The translations under genes and the position numbers were made by a program. A DNA stretch of 35,859 nucleotides from Thermosynechococcaceae cyanobacterium YX3bin19 (lineage in GTDB: Bacteria > Cyanobacteriota > Cyanobacteriia > Thermosynechococcales > Thermosynechococcaceae): positions 1-35,859 of the forward strand of contig JAUJON010000035.1 in NCBI GenBank assembly GCA_030447595.1, in the 5' to 3' direction. Shown in pieces: positions 8,562 to 18,501 of this stretch; the first letter of the stretch is position 1; each line of letters starts with the position of its first letter. The notes under the pieces are model-generated. The model did not search any database. It was not told the origin of the DNA and saw nothing but the letters and a program-made list of their open reading frames with translations.

Positions 8562-8712
8562 TTAATCTTCGTGATCTTCAAATGGATCGGCAAGTTCTTT
8601 TCGAAGGAGGACCAAAAGCAGTGTAGATAGAAAATCCGGTGATAGCTACAAAAGCAGCAGCGATTGTAATAAGAACTATTGCAGGGGTTCCATAAGCCAA
8701 ATTAATTGCCAT
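8562..8712 (-). CDS. psbN: PSII assembly factor PsbN (one frameshift)
   Basis: The minus strand between psbT and psbH encodes a hydrophobic helix followed by FSIYTAFGPPSKELADPF and an acidic end EDHED, matching PsbN, an assembly factor for photosystem II that lies on the opposite strand in this cluster. One extra A in the run AAAA (about 8599-8603) shifts the frame just after PPSK; removing it gives 49 residues and the stop at 8562-8564. The start is the ATG at 8712. It overlaps no other gene and is convergent with psbT. Confidence 0.88.
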
Positions 8713-8772
8713 AATTATTCCTAATATTACGGAACATTAAAAAAAGCTGTTGTGGTTAATTGTAGGTGACCT

Positions 8773-8971
8773 ATGGCAAGACGGACTTGGTTAGGTGACG
8801 TTCTCAAACCCCTAAACTCGGAATATGAAAAGTAGCCCCGGGCTTGGGTACTACCCCCTCATGAGCGTTTTATTCTCCTCTTTTTTGTGTTTTTACTGAT
8901 TATTATTCAGCTCTAACTCCTCGCTGATGATCGAAGGTGTAGATGTGGACTGGACCCGCCTAGGTACGTAA
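8773..8971 (+). CDS. psbH: Photosystem II phosphoprotein subunit PsbH (frameshifted)
   Basis: The start MARRTWLGDVLKPLNSEY is typical of PsbH. After it the frame breaks near 8827, passes through the region for APGWGTTPLM and the single membrane helix in other frames, and returns for the conserved C-terminal EGVDVDW segment before the stop at 8969-8971. The total length, 199 bases, fits the usual 66-67 residues. PsbH is a one-helix subunit needed for stable PSII. It completes the psbB-psbT-psbN-psbH order. At least three small indels are needed to restore the protein. Confidence 0.88.
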
Positions 8972-9015
8972 GTTGGCATCACTTTCTTAAAGCTTTCCGA
9001 AACTCCCATGAGACT

Positions 9016-9041
9016 CCCCGGGTTCAACTCCGGGGTTTTTA
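9016..9041 (+). terminator. Rho-independent terminator after psbH
   Basis: CCCCGG at 9016-9021 and CCGGGG at 9030-9035 form a G+C-rich stem with an 8-base loop, followed by TTTTTAT. It lies 45 bases after the psbH stop and should end the psbB cluster transcript. Confidence 0.85.
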
Positions 9042-9112
9042 TACAGTTATTTTCCAGCTAAGGCAAGATAGATAGAAGTGAGGCACTCAGTAGTCAGTAT
9101 GGAGGAGGCACA

Positions 9113-9350
9113 ATGAACGTTTTTGGTATCGGTCTACCGGAAATGGCCTTAATTATGGTCTGCCAGCCCCTGCTGATGCTTTGGTCCTAAGAAGCTACCG
9201 GAAATCGGCCGGAGTATGGGTAAGGCAATTCATGATTTCAGAAGGCATCAAAAGAATTTGAGACAAGAGTTCGATAAGGCAGATCAGCTCGACAATGTCA
9301 ATTCGCCCTTAAAAGCAACTTTGGAGCCAGCAGACCGTCAGAGCGCTTAG
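9113..9350 (+). CDS. tatA: Twin-arginine translocase subunit TatA (frameshifted)
   Basis: The protein begins [16 protein letters not shown], and in a shifted frame continues with [20 protein letters not shown], the membrane helix-hinge-amphipathic helix pattern of TatA/TatE. A charged tail follows. TatA oligomers form the passage for folded proteins across the thylakoid or plasma membrane, and several lumenal proteins of photosynthesis use this route. Two or more indels are present, at about 9157 in the membrane helix and near 9230. A strong ribosome site GGAGGAGG is at 9101-9108. It lies between the psbH terminator and pth. TatA versus TatE or TatB is not distinguished by eye. Confidence 0.82.
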
Positions 9351-9447
9351 ACCCGGAGCTGTCCAGCTTCTCAGTCTGAGACTGATCGTGCTCACTGCGG
9401 TTACCCGCTCTGGTAACCAAGCAGCAGAACGATCCGGCGGCAGAACG

Positions 9448-10073
9448 ATGACAAAAGCCTCGCAATCTCATCTCGTCTTTCCTCGGTTGATTGTTGGCTT
9501 AGGCAATCCGGGATCGCAGTACGCTCAGACTCGGCATAACGTTGGGTTTTTAACTGTGGATACCCTGGCCCAGCGCTGGCAGATTTCGCTGTCTAAAGAG
9601 CGAAAAGTTTCAAGCAGAATTCGGCGGGATCAGGCATCGGGCCAGCGAGTATGGCTATAAGCCTCTGACCTACGCGAACCACTCGGTCGGTCAATTCGAG
9701 CTGCTGTAGATTGGTTGAAGCTGTCTATTGGTTCTGTCTTAGTAATCTCGATGATATGGACACCCTGGGGAAGATCCGGCTGCGACTATCCGGTTCAGCC
9801 GGTGGGCATAATGGCATCCGCTCAGCGATCGCGCACTTGGGGACGCAGGATTTTTCCCGCTTGCGGGTTGGCATTGGTCAGCCCTCTTCAAAGGTGCCTC
9901 AACGAGACGCCACTAATCATGTCTTGGGCGGCCTTCAACCTGAAAGGCCCAAGTCTTTACAAAGTTCTCCCGTTTGTGGTTGGCTTCCATGAGAATACAG
10001 CCTTGTTCGGGGTATGGAAAAGGCAATGAGTGTTTACAACGGTCAGACAGTGGCTAACACTACGCCTCTATAA
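9448..10073 (+). CDS. pth: Peptidyl-tRNA hydrolase (frameshifted)
   Basis: Pth frees tRNA from peptidyl-tRNA dropped by ribosomes. The catalytic histidine lies in TRHNVGF after [11 protein letters not shown] (residues about 17-35 from the ATG at 9448). Further pieces are [10 protein letters not shown] at about 9661, DDMDTPLGKIRLR at about 9750, and [16 protein letters not shown] at about 9805-9850, the conserved tRNA-contacting region. The C-terminus can be followed to [12 protein letters not shown] and a TAA at 10071-10073. The gene is cut by frame changes near 9650, 9690-9760 and 9935-9990. Total length, about 208 codons, is normal for the family. It lies 97 bases after tatA, possibly in one transcript. 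Confidence 0.88.
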
Positions 10074-10085
10074 AAATTCTTGTCA

Positions 10086-10178
10086 TTGCCATCAATTCCT
10101 TGGGCGGTTCTGCTGGCTTTGGCGCTCGCTTTGACTGTAGGATCGGTAGGATGGGAAATTATCCCAGGGGCTGTATGA
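10086..10178 (+). CDS. Possible small hydrophobic peptide
   Basis: A 30-codon frame from a TTG encodes a hydrophobic stretch starting LPSIPWAVLLALALALTVGS with no polar break. It could be a one-helix thylakoid or plasma-membrane peptide, or a fragment of a longer protein in this indel-rich area. No ribosome site and no ATG are present, and I do not recognise the family. Confidence 0.2.
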   Translation: MPSIPWAVLLALALALTVGSVGWEIIPGAV

Positions 10179-10206
10179 GCGCGGCAAACTAAATTGATAA
10201 TTGTCC

Positions 10207-10471
10207 ATGAGCTTTAAGTATCTTCCGGAAACCACTGCCTATGTGCACATCACCCATCAATCCTGGCAGCAGGGACAGATCGCAGGTGAAGTGAGCGCCG
10301 CTCCAATTTGCTTGGCAGTTTCAGTGGTGTTTCAAGCAAGGAGAGCTTTTAGGTAGCAATGCCACTTTAGGGCGGGCTTTAATTCAAAGAACCCCTAGGA
10401 CGCTTTTGGAACAATCCGACTACAACTGAACCTGGCGGGCCTGCTCCTTCAAAATCCGCGCTGAACTCTAA
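10207..10471 (+). CDS. DUF3146 family protein (frameshifted)
   Basis: The start MSFKYLPETTAYVHITHQSW, the middle WQFQW.FKQGEL, the segment LGRALIQ and the end SFKIRAEL fit the cyanobacterial family DUF3146, a protein of about 85 residues of unknown function. Frame changes are needed near 10300 and again near 10400-10450. The TAA at 10469-10471 overlaps by four bases the stop of the converging YqgF-like gene. The assignment is based on remembered family pattern; the order of conserved blocks makes it fairly secure. Confidence 0.7.
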
Positions 10472-10873
10472 TCAATAGCTCCACCCACTAATCGTTCCAC
10501 CGGGTAGCGTTCAATCAGATAATTGCCACAATGTCGTCGATCTGCCGGGGTGCAGTCACCAGCCAGTTGGCATTAATCGATAGAGCCTTTCGGGATGCAT
10601 TGCCAGTAGCGCTCCCTTGCCTCGGGGAGCTGTAGCGCTCATCCACTAAAATGACTCGCGGTGGTTGTGATAAGTTTTTGCTTTGCTTGCCAAACTTTAG
10701 CGGTCGTCTGATCACCCATCACCAGTAAAAGAAATGGGGAATGTGACGCAAGCCCTGAATAGTTGTGATCACCTGTTCGGCTATAACGACTTTGATGGTA
10801 GTGAATTTTGCGATCTAGAACCCATTACTGCCAAGCCGCACTTCAGCGACCAGGGTCAAAAACCCAAAATCAT
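10468..10873 (-). CDS. YqgF/RuvC-like nuclease domain protein (frameshifted)
   Basis: From the ATG at 10873 the protein reads MILGFDPGR, then CGLAVMG, VVIAEQVITTIQGL, LLVMGDQTTAKVWQAKQKL, VILVDERYSS and DDIVAIILIERYP. This is an RNase H-like fold of the YqgF/RuvX group, with active-site Asp in GFDPGR, Glu in VDE and Asp in the DD near the end. YqgF enzymes mature pre-16S rRNA; cyanobacteria carry a second divergent copy that this resembles, so the exact substrate is uncertain. The first frame change is a T run (five T instead of four) at about 10860; others lie near 10830 and 10700. It converges on DUF3146. Confidence 0.65.
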
Positions 10874-11029
10874 GGAGGCTGGCCTGTGACAGGGGACTGT
10901 TCGGACCCGGAGCAGCACTAGGGTACATAAAGCGTTGGTAATGAGCCAGTGTACTAATGATGATTACGCTGGAGACAAACCGGAACTTGGTGTTACTGTC
11001 TTCTTAAAAACTAGAGTAACGATAATTGT

Positions 11030-12571
11030 TCAACTACTGCGGAAAATTACCTGTTGATTTTGCAGCGCCACCAGTTGTAATTTTAGTGGGCCTAGGGTGT
11101 AAAGCCGTTTCTGGGGTAACTGCGCAATGTTGATGGGACCTTGGTATTTTCTCAGCTGCAAAATAAACCTAATTGAATCTGCCTGACGAAACAAACCTAC
11201 GGTTCCTGTGAGGGGGTCTCGTAAAATTCCAGACTGCAACGCTGATTGGAAACAACGAACAGGTAATCTAAGCGCTCAGAAATCTGGTCTTCATTCATTT
11301 CAGTCAGGTTCACGATCAAGGCCACCTGCTTTCCAGCCGGAAATACGACTTGATTGAGCGCTGCTTCCGGAATAACCAGTATCTGATCTTCCCCCTCAAA
11401 ATAATTCACAACTGCGCCCAGCAGTCATACCGCATGGTGCGACCATCGCTAATTTGTTGGATCAATTGCTCCAGGTCAGAGTTCGTAATCGCAACGCCAT
11501 TGGTTGGGTCTGGAGCAGGCTTTTTTATCAAACCCCACGGCGTACGACGCGGGCCTCTCGCAGCAATTGATCGATCGCCTGAATTGTGACGGACGGTCTT
11601 GATATCGTACCACACCATTGTTGAAACTTACGACCCGCGCGGATGGCAATGTTGCCGCGACGAAAGCCCAACAACGAAGCTCAGACACTCTGCTCCAAGC
11701 GATCGCGATTACTCTCCGGAAAAGCAATTTCCGCTTCTGGTTTTGCGCTGCTGGTTCAGTAATTCCAGTCTGCTGCAAATTTGCTTGCTGAAGGCTCGTT
11801 TGGGCTTGGGTCACTGCGCGCTCAAGTTGGGCTTGTTCGATTTCAGCCTGCTGAAGTCGCGCTTGGGCCTGTTGCAGCTTCGCCCTCGTTTTGACTAACT
11901 GGCGCTCCAACTGGTCTCTTTGTGCTCGCACCACCTTGAAGATTGGACTGTGTCTGAGTCACAGAACGTTCCAAGCTGCCGTTGTTCTACCTCAGCTTGT
12001 CTTAGGCGGGCTTGAGCCTGATTTCTCTGGGCCGTTAAGCGCTGACGTTCAGCCCCCAGGCGGCTAATCTCAGAGCGGAGTTGCCTGGCCTGTTGGGAAA
12101 ACTTCTGAAGACCAGTTTGAGCTTGTTGAAATTTAGCTTGAACCTGGTTGAGTTGAGCCTGGGTTTGCTGCTGCCGGGCGATTGCTCTAGATAACGACTG
12201 GTTGATCCTTGTCAGACGAGTCTGGGCAGCAGCAAGTTCTGTTTTTGCCTCAGCTAAATCCCCTTGAATTGCTTTTTTTTGGGCCTGAACCTCGGTAAGC
12301 TCCGCTTCTGCCTGTCGCCTTTGCCTCTGAATAGCCTCAATGCGAAACAAACCGTCGCGCAGCTCGTCGCTGGCTGCAAATAAAATTGCCAGGGTTAACA
12401 GAGAAATGGTGCTACCCGTTAAAACCGTAACCACCGTTGCGGTCTTGCGAGGGCGTAGGTTAAATAACCTCAGGCGCGCCTTACCCACTCCGCGACCCGA
12501 CGTGATCCCCTAAGTTGGCGATTACCCTCTAAAATTAAAATCGCCAAAATTAGAATATAGCATCCAGCCAT
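11030..12571 (-). CDS. DUF3084 family membrane-anchored coiled-coil protein (frameshifted)
   Basis: The start MAGCYILILAILIL and GKARLRLFNLRPRKTATVV, then a second membrane segment near residue 60, are typical of cyanobacterial DUF3084. A long coiled coil rich in Gln, Ala, Leu and Arg follows, about 12430-11700, and a C-terminal domain with EDQILVIPEAALNQVVFPAGK and LQSGILRDPLTGTVGLFRQ ends at 11030. The function is unknown; architecture suggests a membrane-tethered scaffold. Frame changes occur near 12520, 11925, 11700-11500, 11410 and 11230. The ATG at 12571 restores a normal first membrane helix. The 156 bases between its end and the YqgF-like start show no gene. Confidence 0.8.
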
Positions 12572-12747
12572 TACGCTACTACAAGCATGTCCAAGTTCAT
12601 CTGGTCCAGATGACTTCAACAGTGGCTGCTAAAGATGCAGTAACAGCGACTTGAAGATTTCAATTGTAATGGCTGTCTAGCAGGTTACTGTGAAAGCCTT
12701 CATAAGAACAACGTCAGGCTTTGTCAAACTGTTAACCTAAAAACTTT

Positions 12748-12814
12748 CATCCGCCGCAGTTTTTCCGTCATCCTACCACTGAGCTAAAGCAATCCCCTCG
12801 GCTGGCGGCGGATG
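12748..12814 (-). other. tRNA-like D-arm inside a perfect 10-bp stem
   Basis: Read on the minus strand, CATCCGCCGC (12814-12805) and GCGGCGGATG (12757-12748) pair perfectly and enclose 47 bases containing TTTAGCTCAGTGGTAGGA, the classic tRNA D-arm sequence. The total of 67 bases is tRNA-like. No T-arm GGTTCGAATCC and no clean anticodon stem are visible, so it may be an error-damaged tRNA, a remnant of one or an unrelated hairpin. Confidence 0.3.
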
Positions 12815-12818
12815 CAGT

Positions 12819-13183
12819 CTAAATCGAGTTTGTTGGAACCTGAGTTGAGTTTCCATCGTCAGCCTCTACGTTAGGTTGCCAGTCTGCTCCAGCAAGGTTT
12901 GTCTCTGGTGGTATTTCTAAAGATCCTACAGGAACAAACTGAAGTTCCTGAACCGGCACTTTGACAAAACTCTTCAATTTCTGAGCGATCAATTTCTTCA
13001 ACCGTAGGTGTGGGAAAATCCTGAGCTTCTAGAAGTAGGGCGTAGCGAGTCGCGTCATCGGCTGCTTCAAAAGCCAATACAACATCCTTAGACAAGCCAC
13101 TGCTATCATTCGGTTGACTGACTTTCAGCGTATGGACCCCTTCGCTGGTCCCTGGCATTGAATAATAATATGAACACTTGCAT
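12819..13183 (-). CDS. DUF3110 family protein (frameshifted)
   Basis: From the ATG at 13183 the protein reads MQVFILLFNAR, then EGVHTLKV, VVLAFEAADDATRYALLLE, AQDFPTPTVEEIDRSEIEEF and LVPVGSLEIPPETNL-type sequence, the pattern of DUF3110, a small protein of cyanobacteria and plastids with no assigned function. The C-terminal tail is acidic and Asn-rich. One G too many near 13155 and another change near 12975 break the frame. The stop lies five bases from the tRNA-like element. It is divergent from tamB over 212 bases in which no clear promoter was found. Confidence 0.75.
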
Positions 13184-13395
13184 GGGTTTGGTTTGCTGCT
13201 CTTAACGGTTGTTTCCTATCTTAAAAGGCTTCTAGGTTATTTCGTTGAACGCGTTAAATGTTGGGTAAAACAATTCTTCAGATTTGACGCTCTGTCTTAA
13301 GATAGGCTCTTAATGTTTCTCTTAATCCACTGGATCTCATCTGAATTTCTTGGTTTATTCTTTGCGAAAGCAACCCTGAGGTTGCAGGAGAACAA

Positions 13396-16300
13396 ATGGC
13401 TCACTTTTCTCACAAATCTACTAGCAGTTCTCCAGACCAGGCCAACAGCTTTGGCTAATTTTTACTCAGCCGTCCCGTTATTGGCCTGCTGCTGATTTTA
13501 CTCGCTGTACTGATTGGCGCGGGTTGGCGAGCTTGGATTTTTTGTTTGGGAAGAGCTACCGCCAGTCGTTGAGAAAAACCTTAGCCAGACGCTAAATCGG
13601 CCAGTTCAGTTGGGGCGGGTTAAAGAGGTTTCTCTCTCAAGCTTAAAGTTTGGTCCCTCATCAATCCCGACGTTTACGAAACAAGTTGGCGGCAAACGGC
13701 TGCAAGATCGCGATCGCGCCTCTGTAAAGCGGTTGACGTATTTAACCCGTTGGATTTGCTCCAGGGATCGCACCCTCCGATTAGATATTACTTTGGAGCA
13801 GCCCGATCTTTACTTCGATCAGACGCAGGACGGCCGCTGGATTTCCACGCCCATTACTACCCAGGAATCCAGGGACCAATTAAGACCAAGCTTCAGGCAG
13901 TGCGATTTCGTCAGGCCAGGGCTGTCTTAGTGCCGCAAGGGACTTCTCCTCAGACTTTACATTCAGTGGACGGCAGCGTGCTGTTCACTAACGAGAACCA
14001 GCGGCTCCCAGTTTGACGTTGCCGGCCAATTTGCGCCTGGCGGTACTCTCAATGCTAAGGGGCAATGGCTGCGGGCCACCCAGAAGATTACCTTGACGGC
14101 TCAGGGGCAAGATCTTCCCGCCAGAGCGGTAGCGGAACTGATCAAGCTTCCGGCAGCGGTCAAGGCAGGCCGGGTCCATGGCAAGATAAACGTCCAAGTT
14201 GAGCCCAACCAGCCCCTCAGCATCGAAGGCTCGGCTCGCATCCATGCAGCTTCTGCCGTGGTTCCGGATCAGTACCTGCTGCGAAGTCTTCGTCCTACTC
14301 CGCAGCTTCGGGGCGGTGAATGGAACTGTTGAGCTTGCCGATCGCTCCCAGAAAATTCGCTTTGATCTCCAAGGGCAGGTTGTGGCTGGGGGCCAATTCA
14401 ACGTGAAAGGGCAATGGCTGCGGCCCACGCAGCAGATTAACTTGGCCCTACGAGCCCAGGACCTGGCGGCTAAGGTTCTGGATAGACCGTTCAATCTACC
14501 GATTTCCGCCAGTGCCGGCAAGATCGACGGTAATCTCAGGGTGCAACTGCGACCAAACCAGCCTCCTAATCTGCAAGGATCCGCTCAGCTCAAAGATGTG
14601 ACGGGCCGAATTTCCCATTGCCAACACCTTTAACTAACACAACGGGGCAGTTACGATTTAAGGAATTGACCACCACGCTAGAAAATGTGCGCGGTCTCTA
14701 CGGGAAAATTCCTCTACAAGCTAGTGGCACTATGAATCTGAAACTTAGGGGATATAACCTGGCGGGTCAAACGGAGCAGATTACCGTTGCTAGTGTTCGG
14801 GACACGTTTGCGTCTCAACCTGCCGTTTACAACTGCCGGCAGTGTTCAGGGCCAAAACCTCCAGCTTACCGGTCCCTAACCCAACCCCGACCCCGACGAC
14901 GGCATGGTTACAGACGCCCCCACCGTACAGGTGGATCAATTATTAGGTTCAGGATCTCCTGACTCGCTTCGAACTCAAGGCTCCCGTGCTGCGATTTCCA
15001 GATTCGCGCCGTTCCCACCGCAGGTGGGGTGGTCTGAGCGATGCCAGACTCAATGTTCTTGCCCGAGACAATCTGGTCTTCAACCTCCAAGCACGGCAAG
15101 TTCCGGGAGATGCGATCGCCCAGCGCTATGGGGTTTCTCCTGCGGTCAAAATTGGCACAGTCTCAGCCCAAGCGCAAATTTCTGGTCCCCCGAGCAACCT
15201 GAGAACTGCCGTACAGTTCCAGGCACCGGAGGCAACCTATCCCGGTACGGGCTCAGTGCTAGTCAGTGGCGGTAAAACCTGCTGCGTGACATTAATCTCC
15301 GGGTAGCTGGAGGGCGCGTCAACGTGGATGGCCGCCTCGCCGACGGTCAGCTGCAGGCCACGGTAGCAGGCTCTGGGGTACAGCTTCAGCGATTTTCGCC
15401 CGACTTACGCGGTCTTTTTAGTGGTCGATTGAATGTATCGGCTCCCCTGGCATCCTTAAGACCAGCAGCCGTCCGGGCCAGGGACAGGTGCGCTTCTCTG
15501 AGGGGGCTGTCCGTGGTCCAGAGCCGCTCGGCCCAAGTCCGCTGGGATGGCGAAAAGATTTTAGTGCAGCAGGCCACAGCACCGGGATTCAGCGCCAGTG
15601 GGGCTGTCTTCGCCAAGCTTCAAGGACCACAGGCTCCCCGCATTACCGCATTGAATCTAAATGTTCAGACCGAGGACTACTCGCTGCAAAACCTGCCGCT
15701 GCGCCAGATTCCTGGAACTCAGCTAGTGGGTCTAGCCGGACTTTGCCGGTCGCCTCACGGGGGACCGCCGGCACCGAACCTCAGGGGTTCGCTACGGGTG
15801 AATGACGCCCTGAACCAGGTGACGTTTGAGCCAAGCCTGACTGGAAGACTGAGTTACCAAGGAGGCCAGGGGCTTGACCTGCAGCTGTCTGGAACTCAAG
15901 ACCGAGTGAATCTGGCTTTGGGCCCTAACTTACGTCCAGGTCTTTCTATGTCCAGCGGGACGCAGCCACTGCGGTGGGTCGCACCCAAGGTGAGCGTCTG
16001 TTGGTCAACCTGCAGCGCTTTCCGTTGACGGCTTTGAACCTAACGCCTAAAAGGGTTGAATCTGGGACCGGTCGCCGGGCTGGTCTCCGGTGACTTTGAC
16101 GTCAACCTGCAGACCTTCACGGGCGGCGGCACCGTGGCGATCGCCCAACCTAAGATTGGCGGTTTTACCGGAGAAACCTTTACCGGGACGCTTACGGTAT
16201 GAGAATGGGGTGGCAGCCCTCGGTGATGGCGTGCTCCGGCAGGCTGGTAGCCAGTATGGGGTTTCCGGCACCTTGCGCCCCCCCCGGCTCTAACCCTCAG

Positions 16301-18495
16301 TTTACAGCTCAGGTTCAATTGGCCCAAGCCGAGGTCCAGGATATCCTCACCGCCTTTAACTGGTTCAACAGCAGATGTCCGTCGGGGACTGGCACCCAGC
16401 TATGGCCAAGCAGCAGATATTCAGACCATTGGTATTGACACCTCAGAAGCACCGCTACTCACCCAAATCCGCCGGCTATCTGAAATTGAAGCCTTACTCG
16501 CTCAGCAAGTAGCCCAACGCCCGGGAAGCTTCTCTCTACCCAGACCTAGCAGATTTGCAGGGAATCTTGCAGGGTCAAGTTGAGGTTTCTGGTTCCCAGC
16601 AATCCGGGTGCCCTTGACTTTAACCTGCGGGGCCAGGAGTTTGATTGGGGACCCTATAACATCAACCAATTAGTTGCTGATGGTCGTTTTGCGAATGGAG
16701 TGCTAGAGCTGCAGCCCCTGCGGCTCCAGTCTGGGAAAGTCAAGTGGCTTTTTCCGGTCAAGTCGGTGGGTCACAGCAGTCGGGCCAACTGCAAGCAGAG
16801 AATGTGCCGGTGGAGGTACTGCAAGACTTTGTAGAACTGCCCATTGACGTGGCCGGCAAGCTGGATGCCACAGCTACACTGGCTGGCAGCCTAGCAAATC
16901 CGCAAGCACGGAGAGCCATTCGGCTGGAGCAAGCAACGCTCCAGGGAACACCTGTGAAGACAGCTCGGGGAGATTTTAACTATGACAATGCCCGGTTAAA
17001 CTTTGGCAGCACAGTGGTGGTTTCAGCTCCAGAACCCGTTCAGATCACCGGCAGCATCCCCTACCAACTTCCTTTTGCTTCAGAGGGCCCTGAAAGCAAC
17101 TAAGCCTGGATTTAAATGTCCGCGATGAGGGTCTGGCACTCTTAAACGTACTCACGCGCCAGGTTGATTGGGTAAACGGCAAGGGCCGCGCTGACCTGCA
17201 AGTTCGAGGCACCTTAGATAAACCTCTCGTAGATGGGGTCGTCACGGTTGCTGACGCTACCTGCGTGCCCAGGCGCTGTCGCGGCCCTGACGGATGTGAC
17301 CGGAACCATTCGCTTTGACCGAGATCGCCTCCAGGTAGAGCGCCTGACAGGCCAGTTCAGTCAAGGTCAAGTGGTAGCAACGGGCATTCCAATTTTTGCT
17401 GGTTCACCTGTGACTCCCGGTGCAGCGCCGTTAACCGTAGATTTGAACAACCTAGCGCTCCAGCTAGAAGGGCTTTACACTGGAGGCGTTAATGGCAATG
17501 TCATGATCACGGGGGCGGTTCAGGACCCGTAATCGGGGGCATGATTCAGCTGAGCGACGGTCGAGTACTGCTAAGTAATCAAGCGGCTGACTCCAATGCC
17601 GCTCCCGGTCCTGCGACCAGTCCCTGTCACCCCTGATCCTGCCGCTGAGACGGATACTGGAATCGCTCCGCTTCAGTTTAATAACCTGCGAGTTGCTCTC
17701 GGTCAGGACGTTCAGGTTACCCGTCCTCCGATCTTGAACTTTTTAGCATCGGGAGACCTAATCCTGAATGGATCAGCGAATAACTTTCGGCCCCAAGGTA
17801 TCGTTCGCTTCCAGCAAGGCCAGGTCAACCTGTTTACCACACGATTTAGAATTGACCGGCAGGAACCCAACTACGCTGAGTTCAAACCAGAGCAAGGTTT
17901 AGACCCTAACCTCAATGTCAATCTGGCAACAACGGTAACCGAGGTAGTTGGTAGCCGGGTTGATGCCCAAGGAGTCAGCGAGGCTGCTCCCATCAGCGCC
18001 CTCGGCGCTCTTGATTCAGTGCGGATTGAAGCGGAGGTGACGGGACGGGCTAGCCGACTATTTACAGACTTTGAAAATAATGTCGAGCTAACGAGTAGTC
18101 CCTCGCGCGATCGCGACCAGATTATTGCCCTGATTGGCGGCGGCTTGGATGGCGCGAGGAGGTGAAGCACGCTGGCGCTAGCAAACTTGGCGGGCTCAGC
18201 CTTCTTGAACAACTTTCAGGGACTTTTGATAATGCCTTGGGTGGCAAGGTTGACTTTCGTCTCTTTCCAACTCTGATCCCTACGGAGTCAGAGACTTCTA
18301 ATCTGAATCTGGGCGCAGAGATTGGTTATGATGTCACCGGCAAAGCTTCTGTATCCGTCTTGCAAGTGTTAACGGCTCCAGAAAATTCTACCCAGTTCGG
18401 TGCCCGCTACCAGCTGAATGAAAAAGTGAACCTCCGGTACAGTTAATTTAGAAGGAGATGGTGCTGCTGCGGTTGAGTATCGCACCCGCTTTTAA
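13396..18495 (+). CDS. tamB: TamB/DUF490 family envelope protein (many frameshifts)
   Basis: A locus of 5.1 kb encodes about 1,690 residues: a short polar start, one membrane anchor (PVIGLLLILLAVLIGAGW), then a very long region of beta-rich repeats with alternating polar and hydrophobic residues, and the conserved C-terminal TamB domain (GIVRFQQGQVNLFTTRFRI, EVTGRASRLF, DQIIALIGGG at about 17800-18150). This group, with AsmA, forms grooves thought to carry phospholipids between the inner and outer membranes, or to aid outer-membrane protein assembly. The ATG at 13396 follows GCAGGAG. The frame changes dozens of times, yet the total length and both ends are normal. Two adjacent blocks near 14057 and 14406 are clearly repeated. 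It is followed after six bases by pgsA. Confidence 0.85.
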
Positions 18496-18501
18496 TCAAC
18501 C

